A DNA stretch of 64,000 bases, taken from Cohnella lupini. Its GTDB lineage: Bacteria > Bacillota > Bacilli > Paenibacillales > Paenibacillaceae. Positions within the stretch are counted from its first letter, which is position 1. Each line of letters opens with the position of its first letter. The stretch is from positions 62,001 through 126,000 of the forward strand of contig NZ_QRDY01000001.1 in the NCBI RefSeq assembly GCF_003386205.1. The letters are read 5' to 3'. This document shows positions 1 to 9,370 of the stretch, in pieces. The translations under genes were made by a program, and so were the position numbers. Below the pieces are notes generated by a model. That model did not search any database. It was not told where the DNA came from and saw nothing but the letters and a program-made list of their open reading frames with translations.

Positions 1-186
1 ATGAAGGTGAAGACGACATTGCCTAAGCTGCAGAAGCTTGCGCCGGGTACCGATATCAAGGTCGCCTGCAAGTCCTACTGCGGACCTTGTTCGCGGTATG
101 CTTTCATCTTCGTTAACGGCAGGTACGTGACCGCGCCGACGGAAGACGAAGCGATCCTGAAAGCCAGTAAATACGTGAAATCCTGA
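1..186 (+). CDS. DUF1450 family small protein (YuzB-like)
   Basis: A 61-residue soluble protein that opens at the first base of the window, so an earlier start cannot be excluded. The central segment CKSYCGPC followed by FVNGRYVTAPTEDEA matches the DUF1450/YuzB pattern as I remember it (a CxSYCGxC motif followed by a VNG-VTA segment). The two close cysteines suggest a metal or redox site, but the function of the family is not established. It ends in front of a strong two-way terminator shared with the convergent ltaS gene. Family assignment is fairly secure, function unknown. Confidence 0.75.
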   Translation: MKVKTTLPKLQKLAPGTDIKVACKSYCGPCSRYAFIFVNGRYVTAPTEDEAILKASKYVKS

Positions 187-205
187 TTGCATTATACCTG
201 AAACG

Positions 206-250
206 AAAAAGTACGCGAGTACGGGATTATCCCGGTCTCGCGTACTTTTT
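206..250. terminator. Bidirectional rho-independent terminator
   Basis: A near-perfect hairpin with outer arms AAAAAGTACGCGAG and CTCGCGTACTTTTT around an inner CGGGAT/ATCCCG palindrome. Both strands end in a T run, so it can stop the DUF1450 gene on the plus strand and ltaS on the minus strand. Confidence 0.9.
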
Positions 251-257
251 ATTACTT

Positions 258-2258
258 TTATTTCCCGTCGTCTTCTTCGTGGAACACGGCGATCAAATCG
301 TTCTCGATGACCCGATCGGATATATTCAAGTCTTGTTTGGCTGATTCCGCGCCTGCTACGCATGACGCGGAATCGGTCGTTTGCGGCTCGTCTCCGGTCA
401 AGTCGTAACACGCGCCGTTCCCGGTAATTCCGTCTCCGCTAGGAACGAAATAGACTTTGCCGTCGGTATAACCGCCGTTACGGAACACGACCGACTTCTG
501 CGCCTCCGACAGCATGCTGATTCCCATCAAGTAGCGATTGTCTGTCGGAATGCCGAGCAAATGCATGATCGTCGGCGTCGTATCGATTTGTCCGACCGCT
601 TTTTCCACCACGCCGGCGTTCTCGTCGTTGGGCAGATGGATGAAGAAAGGAACCTTGCGCACGATTCGGTCCTTATCGATGTCCGAGACGGGCTTGCCGA
701 AATATTTCTCGTAAAGCTTCCAATCATATACGGAGTTGTCGTGGTCTCCATAGAACATTAGGATCGTGTTCTCCCATAGCCCTTCGCTTTTCAGATCCTC
801 GACCAGCTCGCCGACCGCGGAATCCACGTAATGCGCCGCTTGCACGTAATCGCCGAGAATCGTTCCTTGTAAATCTCCGACGCTAAGCTCCTGATTGGTA
901 TAAGGAAGCTTAAAGGGATGATGACTGGATAAGGTGATCGATAAAGCGTAGAAGGGCGACTTCTGACGTTCCTTCAGTTGTTCGACCGTTTGACGAAAGA
1001 AGGAAGTGTCTCCGAGTGACCAACCGATAGGCTCGTCGATGGTATAATCTTTGATGTTGTAAAATTGATCGTAGTTCATATTGTGGTACATGTTGTTGCG
1101 GTTCCAGAAACTTCCGTCATATGCATGGTGGACCGTGGCATCGTAACCTTCGCTTTTTACTATAGAAGGCACGCAATCGAATTCGTTGCCCGCAAAACGG
1201 ATAAACGCCGAACCTGTAGGCAGAGGGTGCATGGAGCAACTCGTCAGGAAATCGGCATCCGATGTTCTGCCTTGGGCGGTCTGGTGATAGAAGTTAGGGA
1301 AGTAAATGCTCTGCCCGATGAGCTTATTCAAGTTGGGGGTGATTTCCTCCCCGCCGATCGATTGTCCGATAACGAATTCTTGGAAGGCTTCCGCTTGGAC
1401 GACGAGAACGTTCTTGCCTTTGTACTGACCGAATAAAGGCTCGTTCTCCATTTGTTTCTGCAAAGCTTGCCGCTCGGCGAACCAATTTTTGGCTTCTTCG
1501 ATTTGAGCTTCGGGCAACTCGTCGCCGAACCAATGCTCTTTGGCGTAACGATAGGTGTCGTAGCCGTGGAAGCCAAGCAATCCGGTTACGTTATAGATCG
1601 GAATGTTCCACCAGTTGCCGACGAACAGGCCGCGGGCCCAGCCGTTCTTTTGTTCCTCTACCGGATAGTAGATCAGAGCCCAGCCAATGGCAAAAACGAG
1701 AGTCGCCGGAATGAATTTGCGCCAGAGAGATGCTCGAAGCTTTGACGTTGGCGCTTCGCGGCGAGTAATGGCTGTCGCGGAAAGACGCTTAGCCGAATTT
1801 CTCCACAACACCCAGCCTGCAAGCGCGAGCGCTACGGGGATGTCCGCGAATAGAATCCAGTCGCCCGGCTGTATTAAACTCCAGATACTGGCTTGCAGCT
1901 CTCCGACTTGACCGGCCTGAAGCAAGACCGGCACGGAGATGAAATCCTTGAAGTAACGAAAATAGATGAGATCGGAGAAAAGAAGGAACGATAACCCGAG
2001 ATCCAATATTGCCAACGAGAGCGCCTTGGCTCTGCGTCCAAGGAATATCGTCCAAAAAGAAGCGAGAAGGACGGCACCGAGGTTAACTTTCCATTTCCAA
2101 TCATTCATCTCGCCTACGTTGAATTCATGATTGAGAAAATTTAATTTGTACAATAGGGATACTGCGAGCAATGTAATTCCCCATAGAGGCCAAAGTCCAA
2201 GTCCCTTTAAGGTCCAATGAAGGCTTTGTAGGGATGCAGTTCGTAACCGCGATAACAT
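258..2258 (-). CDS. ltaS: Lipoteichoic acid synthase-type membrane sulfatase
   Basis: Polymerises glycerol phosphate from phosphatidylglycerol onto a lipid anchor on the outer face of the membrane, or performs a related phosphoglycerol transfer. The 666-residue protein has about five N-terminal membrane segments (roughly residues 20-215) and an extracellular sulfatase-fold domain. The expected LtaS catalytic residues are visible: E290 in QAEAF, T332 in GRTSD (the nucleophile) and D505/H506 in YGDHD. Length is close to B. subtilis LtaS. The ATG at 2258 has an AGGAAAGGA ribosome site. It is transcribed alone, opposite to the neighbouring genes. Which of the LtaS paralogue types it represents (synthase or primase) cannot be told from sequence alone. 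Confidence 0.92.
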   Translation of the reverse strand: MLSRLRTASLQSLHWTLKGLGLWPLWGITLLAVSLLYKLNFLNHEFNVGEMNDWKWKVNLGAVLLASFWTIFLGRRAKALSLAILDLGLSFLLFSDLIYFRYFKDFISVPVLLQAGQVGELQASIWSLIQPGDWILFADIPVALALAGWVLWRNSAKRLSATAITRREAPTSKLRASLWRKFIPATLVFAIGWALIYYPVEEQKNGWARGLFVGNWWNIPIYNVTGLLGFHGYDTYRYAKEHWFGDELPEAQIEEAKNWFAERQALQKQMENEPLFGQYKGKNVLVVQAEAFQEFVIGQSIGGEEITPNLNKLIGQSIYFPNFYHQTAQGRTSDADFLTSCSMHPLPTGSAFIRFAGNEFDCVPSIVKSEGYDATVHHAYDGSFWNRNNMYHNMNYDQFYNIKDYTIDEPIGWSLGDTSFFRQTVEQLKERQKSPFYALSITLSSHHPFKLPYTNQELSVGDLQGTILGDYVQAAHYVDSAVGELVEDLKSEGLWENTILMFYGDHDNSVYDWKLYEKYFGKPVSDIDKDRIVRKVPFFIHLPNDENAGVVEKAVGQIDTTPTIMHLLGIPTDNRYLMGISMLSEAQKSVVFRNGGYTDGKVYFVPSGDGITGNGACYDLTGDEPQTTDSASCVAGAESAKQDLNISDRVIENDLIAVFHEEDDGK

Positions 2259-2342
2259 AATAAGACATCCTTTCCTTAAACGACCATCGTTAACATCGCG
2301 TTACCCCATGATTAACTCTGTGTAAACACGGAAACAAAAATT

Positions 2343-2372
2343 AGTATAGCTCTAATGAAGGGGAGATTACAA
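2343..2372 (-). promoter_or_regulatory. Promoter of ltaS (sigma-A type)
   Basis: On the minus strand TTGTAA and TATACT are separated by 18 bp, about 85 bp upstream of the ltaS start codon. Both hexamers are good matches to the vegetative consensus. Confidence 0.6.
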
Positions 2373-2442
2373 ACATTGTGGTAAAATGAAAGGATAATAA
2401 TAGCCCGTCTTAGACATGGACGAGCGAAATGGAGGTTATACG

Positions 2443-3084
2443 GTGACGATATTACCGGAGCAGTATTTCGACGACTTATATAGAAGGGATTCCGATCTCG
2501 AAAGAGTAGTCGAAAGCATTCGAAGAGCAGGGATGCCGGAAATATCGGTAGCTGCCGGGTATGGACGTTTGCTTACGTTCCTTGTCGCGATTACCGGCGC
2601 GCGATCGATTCTGGAGATCGGAGCTTTAGGTGGATACAGCGGTATATGCCTCGCGAGAGGTTTGCCGGAGGACGGCAGACTGATATCTCTGGAGCTGAAG
2701 CAGGAATATGCGGATATCGCGAAAGATAACATGACGGCGGCGGGTCATGGGAGCAAAGCGGAGTATTTGGTAGGAGACGCTTCGGAAAGCTTGGACAAGT
2801 TAGCCCTTAAGGATAACAGATTCGATTTCTTCTTTATAGACGCCGATAAGGAAAATTATCCGAACTACTTGGAAGCTTGCATCGCGTTAGCGAACGAAGG
2901 AGCGATTATCGCCGCGGATAATACGTTATTGCGCGGAAAAACGATCGACGACAACAAACAGGGGCCTTCCGTGCTTGCTATTCGACAGTTTAATCGATTA
3001 ATCGCTCAGGATTCAAGATTAATGGGCGTGCACTTGCCCGCATTCGATGGCTTGGCTCTTGCTAAAATCAACTTAAATAAGTAA
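2443..3084 (+). CDS. Class I SAM-dependent O-methyltransferase (family 3)
   Basis: A 213-residue cytoplasmic methyltransferase of the catechol O-methyltransferase-like family 3 (PF01596). SAM-binding motif ILEIGALGGYSG is followed by the acidic ISLELK strand end; FFFIDADKENY and AADNTLLRG give the usual metal-binding Asp and Asp-Asn positions. I start it at GTG 2443, which has GGAGG seven bases upstream, rather than at the in-frame ATG 2416, which has no ribosome site. The substrate is unknown. It belongs to the same superfamily as B. subtilis YrrM (TrmR, mo5U tRNA methyltransferase), which is absent from its usual place next to the U32 genes at 60-62 kb, but the resemblance is too general to call it TrmR. 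Confidence 0.88.
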   Translation: MTILPEQYFDDLYRRDSDLERVVESIRRAGMPEISVAAGYGRLLTFLVAITGARSILEIGALGGYSGICLARGLPEDGRLISLELKQEYADIAKDNMTAAGHGSKAEYLVGDASESLDKLALKDNRFDFFFIDADKENYPNYLEACIALANEGAIIAADNTLLRGKTIDDNKQGPSVLAIRQFNRLIAQDSRLMGVHLPAFDGLALAKINLNK

Positions 3085-3096
3085 TTAAGACCTAAT

Positions 3097-3143
3097 AAAA
3101 GCGCTTTTGGATGCTGTTTACAGCTAACCTGAGTGCTTTTTTT
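3097..3143 (+). terminator. Probable terminator after the O-methyltransferase
   Basis: AAAAGCGC pairs imperfectly with GTGCTTTT across an inner CTGT/ACAG helix, and is followed by a run of seven T. Confidence 0.6.
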
Positions 3144-3622
3144 GCTTATGTATATTAATAATGTGAGAGAAATTTAAATTTAGTTAGTTTTATACTAAAT
3201 TAAATCCCATCTCCATCTTAAAATTAGAACTATATGGATAAAAATTGAACATAATTTCATTTTTAAAATATCATTATTACATTTCGATCAATTTCGATGT
3301 ATGTTTATACGAAATCATCAATTAATAATCGAAAAAGTAAGCGTTTTCTGTCACTTTCGAGTCATGACTTATGACATTTGGTGTTAGATTATCTCACTCT
3401 CCCATAAACTCTCATTGCAGAAACCGAACATTGATAGTACTATTTCTAATGTTCCTGTAAATTTCAAACACTGGCGAATGGGTAAAACATTTAAGAGTGC
3501 AGTTATCGGCGGGAATTGGAAATGCTTGATTTACAATCTGACTATTGGCAAAGCTGCAAAAGATGCATAGAAATTATGCATACCAGCAATGATAGTCAAT
3601 AAAAAACTGGGGAGGCAACAGA
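3144..3622 (+). other. Long AT-rich non-coding region upstream of oppA
   Basis: Roughly 480 bases with no credible ORF and visibly higher AT content than the surrounding genes. It must hold the promoter and leader of the opp operon, but I could not fix one hexamer pair with confidence. The one clear structure is a 7-bp inverted repeat, GAACATT at 3426-3432 and AATGTTC at 3448-3454, with a 15-base loop. No T-box, CodY-like palindrome or known riboswitch was recognised. Confidence 0.5.
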
Positions 3623-5311
3623 ATGAAATTCAAGAAGATTTTCACGGCTGCGATGGCAGTCACGTTAGCAGGAACGCTACTGGCGGCCTGCGGTAACAAC
3701 AATAACGGCGCAAGCTCCGAACCGTCCGGTTCGGCATCCGGTTCCGCTACTACGGGTTCGGGCACCGGAAGCAAACAAGAAATGGTCATGAACTACCGTG
3801 CCGATCCTCCAGCACTGGACGTATCGATTGCTGAGAGTTCCGCGTCGTTCACCATTCTTGGTGCTGTTAGCGAAGGCTTGTATCGTTTGGACAAAGATAT
3901 GAATCCACAACCGGCACTTGCGGCGGAACTTCCTAAGATCTCCGATGACGGTACGGTTTACACTATTAAATTGCGCGACGGTCTTGTATGGGCTGATGGT
4001 TCGCCACTGACAGCTAAAGACTTCGTATATTCTTACCAAAGAACGTTAGATCCGGCCACTAAAGCCTCTTATGCTTTCATCCTTACTTGGGTTAAGGGCG
4101 GTCAAGCCGTTCAAGACGCTAAAGACGAAGCTTCCTTGAAAGCAGCTAAAGAAGCTCTCGGCGTTAAAGCTATCGACGACACTACGCTTGAAATTACTCT
4201 TGAGCAACCAATGGCATTCTTCACGGGCCAATTGGCGTTCTTGAACTACTACCCGCAAAACGAGAAGTTCGTGTCGGCGCAAGGCGACAAGAGCGGCGCG
4301 GATGCGGATAAAGTGCTCGGCGCTGGTCCTTTCGTCTTGACGAAATGGGATCACGAGCAACAACTTGTTCTTGAGAAAAACCCGAAATATTGGGATGCAG
4401 CGAACGTCAAATTGGACAAAGTAACTTTGAACATCGTCAAAGATACGGCGACCGGCTTGAACCTGTATGAATCCAATAAGACGGATTATGCGGATATCAA
4501 AGGCGATCAAATGAAACCTTACGAAGGCAAACCCGAGCTCGTCCGCAAGAGCGAGTTGGTTACGGGTTACCTGAACTTCCAGCAAACTAAAGTTCCTGCG
4601 TTCGCTAACGTTAAAGTTCGTCAAGCGTTGAGCATGGCGATCGATCGCGAAGGCCTCGTGAACACGGTTCTGAAAAACGGATCCGTAGCTTCGACCGGTT
4701 ATGTACCGAACGGCAATAGCGATGGTAACGGCGCGGAATTCCGCCAAGTCGCAGGCGACACGGAAGTTGCTTTCGATGTTGAAAAAGCGAAAACATTGCT
4801 TGCCGAAGGCTTGAAAGAAGCAGGCGTGGCTTCCTTTCCTGCATTGACGGTAATGGGCGATGACACCGAAACAGGCAAAAAAATGCTTGAGTTCCTCGTT
4901 TCCCAATGGAAAACGAACCTGGGCATCGATGTTGCAACGGAACCGTTGCCGCATGCAACGCGTCTTGAAAAAGAACTTAGCAAAAACTACACGATCGTAT
5001 CCTCGCTATGGGGCGCCGATTACAATGACCCGATGACATGGCTTGATATGTTCATCTCCGGTTCTTCCTTCAACACGCAAGATTGGAAAAACGACCAGTA
5101 CGATACACTGGTTAAGAGCGCTCAAAAAGAGCTTGACGTTGCAAAACGTGCCGAGAGCCTGAAGCAAGCAGAAAAAATCCTGATGGATGAAGCTGCGATC
5201 TTCCCTGTGTACTTCCGTTCCTCGCCATTCTTGGTCAAGGAAAAAGTACAAGGCTTGATCTTGCCTCCATACGGTCCTGACTTTGAATTGAAATGGACTT
5301 CCATAAAGTAA
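3623..5311 (+). CDS. oppA: Oligopeptide ABC transporter, substrate-binding lipoprotein
   Basis: Captures peptides outside the membrane and delivers them to the OppBC channel. The 562-residue protein is a family 5 extracellular solute-binding protein. A lipoprotein signal peptide ends in LLAAC with the lipidated cysteine at residue 23, followed by a Ser/Gly-rich linker (residues 27-50). The segments ADPPALDVS, VVSEGLY-like (GAVSEGLYRLD) and GAGPFVLTKW are typical of OppA/DppE proteins. ATG 3623 has a GGGGAGG ribosome site. It is first in a five-gene operon and separated from oppB by 149 bp with a hairpin, an arrangement that usually allows more binding protein than permease. Peptide specificity cannot be read from sequence. 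Confidence 0.93.
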   Translation: MKFKKIFTAAMAVTLAGTLLAACGNNNNGASSEPSGSASGSATTGSGTGSKQEMVMNYRADPPALDVSIAESSASFTILGAVSEGLYRLDKDMNPQPALAAELPKISDDGTVYTIKLRDGLVWADGSPLTAKDFVYSYQRTLDPATKASYAFILTWVKGGQAVQDAKDEASLKAAKEALGVKAIDDTTLEITLEQPMAFFTGQLAFLNYYPQNEKFVSAQGDKSGADADKVLGAGPFVLTKWDHEQQLVLEKNPKYWDAANVKLDKVTLNIVKDTATGLNLYESNKTDYADIKGDQMKPYEGKPELVRKSELVTGYLNFQQTKVPAFANVKVRQALSMAIDREGLVNTVLKNGSVASTGYVPNGNSDGNGAEFRQVAGDTEVAFDVEKAKTLLAEGLKEAGVASFPALTVMGDDTETGKKMLEFLVSQWKTNLGIDVATEPLPHATRLEKELSKNYTIVSSLWGADYNDPMTWLDMFISGSSFNTQDWKNDQYDTLVKSAQKELDVAKRAESLKQAEKILMDEAAIFPVYFRSSPFLVKEKVQGLILPPYGPDFELKWTSIK

Positions 5312-5373
5312 TTACAAAAAGTTCCATTGATTAAGAAGCGATTAATGCAGTACATTCAGTACAACTAACAATC

Positions 5374-5410
5374 CATGAAAGAGGCCGTTGTTAGAACGGC
5401 TTCTTTCATG
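5374..5410 (+). terminator. Intercistronic hairpin between oppA and oppB
   Basis: A long near-perfect stem, CATGAAAGAGGCCGTT against AACGGCTTCTTTCATG with a five-base loop. There is no proper T run behind it, so it is more likely a partial terminator or mRNA-stabilising element that raises oppA over oppBCDF. Confidence 0.65.
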
Positions 5411-5460
5411 TTGATTGTAGGGTATAGGAAAATTATTCAAACCTGAAAGGAGGATTCATC

Positions 5461-6390
5461 GTGCTGAAATACGTGTTGCGTCGGTTTATATATATGATCA
5501 TTACACTATGGGTCATTATTACGGCCACCTTTTTTCTCATGAAATTGCTGCCCGGAAATCCTTTCGGCGAGATGGCCGCGAAGCTTCCTCCAGAGAACTT
5601 GGCCATACTTAAGGCGCAATACGGGTTGGATAAGCCGGAATGGCAGCAATATTTAAAGTATTTGGGCAATGTCGCTCAGGGCGACTTGGGCGTGTCCTAT
5701 CAATTTCCTACGAGAACGGTTATTGAAGTCATCAAGCAATCTTTCCCGGCTTCCTTGGAGCTCGGAATCGAGTCCCTCGTCGTAGCTATCATTATCGGTT
5801 TGTTATTGGGTATCATTGCCGCGCTGAAGCATAATAAGTGGCAAGATTACTCCTCGATGTTCATCGCTTTGGTCGGTATTTCGGTACCCTCCTTCGTTGT
5901 GGCACCGCTGTTGTCTTTGTACGTGGGTAATAAGTGGGGCATTCTTCCTCCGGGATTATGGGAAGGTCCCGAGCACAGAATATTGCCGGCTTTGGCATTA
6001 TCGCTCGGAACGATTGCCATATTGGCACGGATGATGCGCGCTTCCATGCTTGAAGTTTCCAGCTTGGATTACATTAAGACGGCTAAGTCGAAGGGCCTGG
6101 CAACAAGTAAGATCGTAACGGGACATATGCTTCGGAATGCAATCCTTCCGATCGTGACCATTCTCGGACCGATCGCCGTTAACGTTATTACGGGTACGCT
6201 CGTAGTCGAGACGGTGTTCGTCATTCCGGGCTTGGGATACCAGTTCGTTAGCTCAATCACGACATTGGACTACACGATGATTACGGGACTCACCGTTTTC
6301 TATGCGGCAATCCTTATTGTCGTGATGTTCCTAACCGATATCGCATACGGTCTTATCGATCCACGGATTCGCATGTCGGGGAGGAGGTAA
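5461..6390 (+). CDS. oppB: Oligopeptide ABC transporter permease OppB
   Basis: One half of the membrane channel for peptide import. The 309-residue protein has six predicted membrane segments, the first at residues 9-31, and the binding-protein-dependent permease loop around ARMMRASMLEV...DYIKTAKSKGL (EAA-like motif that contacts the ATPases). The N-terminal MLKYVLRRF and the GDLGVSYQ segment are typical of the OppB/DppB branch. It starts at GTG 5461 with an AAAGGAGG ribosome site. oppC follows after three bases, so the two permeases are translated together. Confidence 0.94.
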   Translation: MLKYVLRRFIYMIITLWVIITATFFLMKLLPGNPFGEMAAKLPPENLAILKAQYGLDKPEWQQYLKYLGNVAQGDLGVSYQFPTRTVIEVIKQSFPASLELGIESLVVAIIIGLLLGIIAALKHNKWQDYSSMFIALVGISVPSFVVAPLLSLYVGNKWGILPPGLWEGPEHRILPALALSLGTIAILARMMRASMLEVSSLDYIKTAKSKGLATSKIVTGHMLRNAILPIVTILGPIAVNVITGTLVVETVFVIPGLGYQFVSSITTLDYTMITGLTVFYAAILIVVMFLTDIAYGLIDPRIRMSGRR

Positions 6391-6393
6391 ACG

Positions 6394-7308
6394 ATGGAAA
6401 CCATATCTAAAGACAAGTTTCAACCGGCTCAGAAAACGACAAACGCGGAATCCATCGTGCGTCCATCGCTTACTTACTGGCAGGATGCTTGGAGGCGTTT
6501 GAGATCTAATAAACTGGCTATGGGCGGCTTGATCGTTCTGATTCTGCTGTCGGTTCTAGCCGTCGTCGCACCAATGGTAAGCAAGTTCGATTACGAAACC
6601 CAATACTTGAAGGACATCGATCTTAAGCCTTCATGGGCTCATTTTTTCGGCACGGATGATTTCGGTCGGGATCTATGGACCCGCGTATGGTGGGGCACGC
6701 GTATTTCATTATTCATCGGCCTCGTGGCCGCGGCGCTCGATTTAGTCATCGGCGTGCTTTACGGCGGTATTTCCGCTTATTTCGGCGGCAAAGTGGATAA
6801 CGCGATGCAACGGATCGTCGAGATCATTTATTCCATTCCCTTGCTGCTCTTGGCGATTATCCTTATCGTTTTCCTCGGGCCGGGCATGAAGTCGATTATT
6901 ATCGCCTACGCCTTAACGGGATGGGTCGGTATGGCTCGTCTGGTTAGGGGGCAAATATTGCTGGTCAAGGAACAGGAATTCGTCCTGGCTGCGCGTACAC
7001 TCGGGGCTAAACCGGCGAGGATCATCTTGCAGCATTTGATTCCGAACGTTATCGGACTCGTTATCGTACAAATCACGTTTATCGTCCCTTTGGCGATATT
7101 CTTCGAATCCTTCTTGAGCTTCATCGGCGTAGGTATACGCCCGCCAATGGCTTCGCTTGGCAATTTGATCAATGACGGCGCTCATTACATGAGATATCAA
7201 CCGCATCGGATCATTTTCCCGACGATCGTATTCAGCTTGATTTTGCTTAGCTTTAACGTACTCGGAGACGGGCTACGAGATGCTCTTGATCCGAAAATGA
7301 GAAAATAA
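6394..7308 (+). CDS. oppC: Oligopeptide ABC transporter permease OppC
   Basis: Second membrane subunit of the peptide importer, 304 residues. A short cytoplasmic N-terminus precedes the first membrane segment (about residues 43-65); the OppC N-terminal region is followed by HFFGTDDFGRDLWTRVWWGTR, whose GTDxxGRD motif is diagnostic of OppC/DppC. The EAA loop is seen as VLAARTLGAKPARI. The ribosome site GGAGG lies in the last codons of oppB, so translation is probably coupled. OppD begins 13 bases after its stop. Confidence 0.94.
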   Translation: METISKDKFQPAQKTTNAESIVRPSLTYWQDAWRRLRSNKLAMGGLIVLILLSVLAVVAPMVSKFDYETQYLKDIDLKPSWAHFFGTDDFGRDLWTRVWWGTRISLFIGLVAAALDLVIGVLYGGISAYFGGKVDNAMQRIVEIIYSIPLLLLAIILIVFLGPGMKSIIIAYALTGWVGMARLVRGQILLVKEQEFVLAARTLGAKPARIILQHLIPNVIGLVIVQITFIVPLAIFFESFLSFIGVGIRPPMASLGNLINDGAHYMRYQPHRIIFPTIVFSLILLSFNVLGDGLRDALDPKMRK

Positions 7309-7321
7309 GGAGGAGTGCCGA

Positions 7322-8353
7322 ATGGCTAAGCCCATACTCGAGGTTAAAGATTTACGCGTATCCTTCAAAATGTATGCCGGTGAAGTTCAGGCGGTTCGCG
7401 GCGTCTCCTTCAGCTTGCATAAAGGAGAAGTTCTTGCGATCGTAGGGGAATCCGGCTGCGGCAAATCCGTAACCGCCCAAACGATCATGAGATTGGTTCC
7501 GACCCCGCCGAGCTATATCAAAGAAGGGTCTTCGATCCTTTTCGACGGTAAGCACGAAATCACCAAGATGTCTGAATCTCAGATGGAACACGTGCGCGGC
7601 AATGAGATGGGGATGATTTTCCAAGATCCCATGACTTCCCTGAATCCTACGATGACCGTAGGAGCGCAAATCTCCGAAGGCATTCGTAAGCACGAGAAGG
7701 TGAAGAAAGCCGAAGCTATGCGCCGCGCTGCCGAGCTTCTGACACTGGTAGGGATGTCTAACGCCGATGAGCGCATACATCAATATCCGCATGAGCTTTC
7801 CGGCGGGATGCGTCAACGGGTTATGATCGCGTTGTCGCTTGCTTGCAATCCGAAGCTATTGATCGCCGATGAACCGACGACGGCGCTCGACGTAACGATC
7901 CAAGCGCAAATCATCGATTTGCTTCGCGATATTCAGAAGAAAACCGATACTTCCATCATTCTGATCACGCATGACCTAGGCGTCGTAGCCGAAATGGCTC
8001 ATAATGTCGTCGTCATGTATGCGGGCAAAGTGGTGGAACGCGGAACGTTGAACGATATTTTCTACAATCCAAGGCATCCGTACACGTGGGGACTTCTGCG
8101 TTCGGTTCCAAGGTTGGATAGCGACAAGAACAACGAGCTGGATTCTATTCCGGGCACCCCGCCGGATTTGTACGCTCCGCCGGTAGGCTGCGCATTCGCT
8201 GCTCGTTGTCCTTATGCGATGCAAGTTTGCAAAGAGATCGATCCCGAACACTTCGAAGTGTCCGCGGAGCATAGCTCGGCTTGCTGGTTGTTGCATCCGG
8301 ATGCTCCGAAGGTAGAAATGCCGATCGAAGCAGGGAGGAGAGCAAATGGCTGA
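7322..8353 (+). CDS. oppD: Oligopeptide ABC transporter ATPase OppD
   Basis: First of two ATPases powering peptide import, 343 residues, peripheral on the inner membrane face. Walker A GESGCGKS is at residues 42-49, the ABC signature LSGGMRQR and Walker B LLIADEPT follow, and the H-loop is in LITHDLGVV. The C-terminal oligopeptide-transporter domain carries the [14 protein letters not shown] cysteine cluster, which in related proteins holds an iron-sulfur cluster. AAGGAGG precedes ATG 7322. The end overlaps the start of oppF by 8 bases. Confidence 0.95.
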   Translation: MAKPILEVKDLRVSFKMYAGEVQAVRGVSFSLHKGEVLAIVGESGCGKSVTAQTIMRLVPTPPSYIKEGSSILFDGKHEITKMSESQMEHVRGNEMGMIFQDPMTSLNPTMTVGAQISEGIRKHEKVKKAEAMRRAAELLTLVGMSNADERIHQYPHELSGGMRQRVMIALSLACNPKLLIADEPTTALDVTIQAQIIDLLRDIQKKTDTSIILITHDLGVVAEMAHNVVVMYAGKVVERGTLNDIFYNPRHPYTWGLLRSVPRLDSDKNNELDSIPGTPPDLYAPPVGCAFAARCPYAMQVCKEIDPEHFEVSAEHSSACWLLHPDAPKVEMPIEAGRRANG

Positions 8354-9302
8354 GGATAATATTTTAGAGGTCAAAAACCTGCAGAAACACTTCAACTTAA
8401 GCGGCGAACGCGTGCTTAAAGCGGTTGACGGTTTGAATTTCTCCATCAAACGCGGCGAAACGTTCGGCTTAGTCGGCGAATCGGGCTGCGGTAAATCGAC
8501 GACGGGCAGAACGATAATACGCCTTTACGAAGCTACGGGCGGACAAGTTCTGTTTAACGGCGAAGACATTCACAAGATGTCCGGCGATAAGAAGAAAAAA
8601 TTCCATCGGGATATGCAGATGGTATTCCAAGATCCGTATGCATCTCTCAATCCTCGAATGACCGTCGGCAAGATCATTGCCGAAGGCATGGATATTCATG
8701 GCTTATATAGCGGCAAGCAGAAAAAGGAACGCGTAAGCCAGCTGTTGAGGGACGTCGGGTTGAGCGAGGAGCATGCAGGCCGGTTCCCGCACGAATTCTC
8801 GGGCGGCCAACGTCAACGGATCGGGATCGCCCGCGCTCTTGCGATCGAACCGCAGTTCATTATCGCGGACGAACCGATCTCCGCGTTGGACGTTTCCGTG
8901 CAAGCTCAAGTCGTTAATTTGTTCAAGAAGCTGCAAAAAGATCGCGGGTTGACTTATTTATTCATCGCGCATGACTTGGCGATGGTTAAACATATCTCCG
9001 ACCGTATCGGCGTTATGTACCTTGGAAAGCTGGTCGAAGTGGCCACTTCCGATAAGCTGAATGCCAAACCGCTTCATCCCTATACGCAATCGCTTCTTTC
9101 CGCGATTCCGATTCCGGATCCGGATCTTCAGAAGCAACGCAAACGGGTTATTCTACAGGGTGAAATCCCAAGTCCGCTTAATCCGCCGAGCGGTTGTCCT
9201 TTCCGGACCCGTTGCCCTCATGCGATGCCTGAGTGCGCGGCTACGATGCCTCCGTTCAAGGAAGTAGAGCCGGGTCATTTCGCGGCTTGTCATTTGCTCT
9301 AA
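8346..9302 (+). CDS. oppF: Oligopeptide ABC transporter ATPase OppF
   Basis: Second ATPase of the importer, 318 residues. Walker A GESGCGKS at residues 44-51, Q-loop MVFQDPYASLNPR, signature FSGGQRQR, Walker B FIIADEPISALD, H-loop FIAHDLAMV, and a C-terminal CPFRTRCPHAMPEC cluster like that of OppD. ATG 8346 overlaps the oppD end and has GGGAGGAG upstream, so coupled translation is expected. It is the last gene of the operon, followed by a terminator. Confidence 0.95.
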   Translation: MAEDNILEVKNLQKHFNLSGERVLKAVDGLNFSIKRGETFGLVGESGCGKSTTGRTIIRLYEATGGQVLFNGEDIHKMSGDKKKKFHRDMQMVFQDPYASLNPRMTVGKIIAEGMDIHGLYSGKQKKERVSQLLRDVGLSEEHAGRFPHEFSGGQRQRIGIARALAIEPQFIIADEPISALDVSVQAQVVNLFKKLQKDRGLTYLFIAHDLAMVKHISDRIGVMYLGKLVEVATSDKLNAKPLHPYTQSLLSAIPIPDPDLQKQRKRVILQGEIPSPLNPPSGCPFRTRCPHAMPECAATMPPFKEVEPGHFAACHLL

Positions 9303-9320
9303 TCGGTATTATCGCAAGAG

Positions 9321-9356
9321 AGCCCCCAAACCGAGCGATCGGTTGGGGGCTTTTTA
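9321..9356 (+). terminator. Terminator of the opp operon
   Basis: AGCCCCCAAACCGA pairs with TCGGTTGGGGGCT (one bulged A), followed by TTTTTATT. Confidence 0.92.
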
Positions 9357-9370
9357 TTATGCGCAGCGTA

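Noticed and set aside
4046-4954. 302-residue open frame on the minus strand inside oppA
   Set aside because: Antisense shadow of a clear OppA gene; no ribosome site and no domain resemblance.
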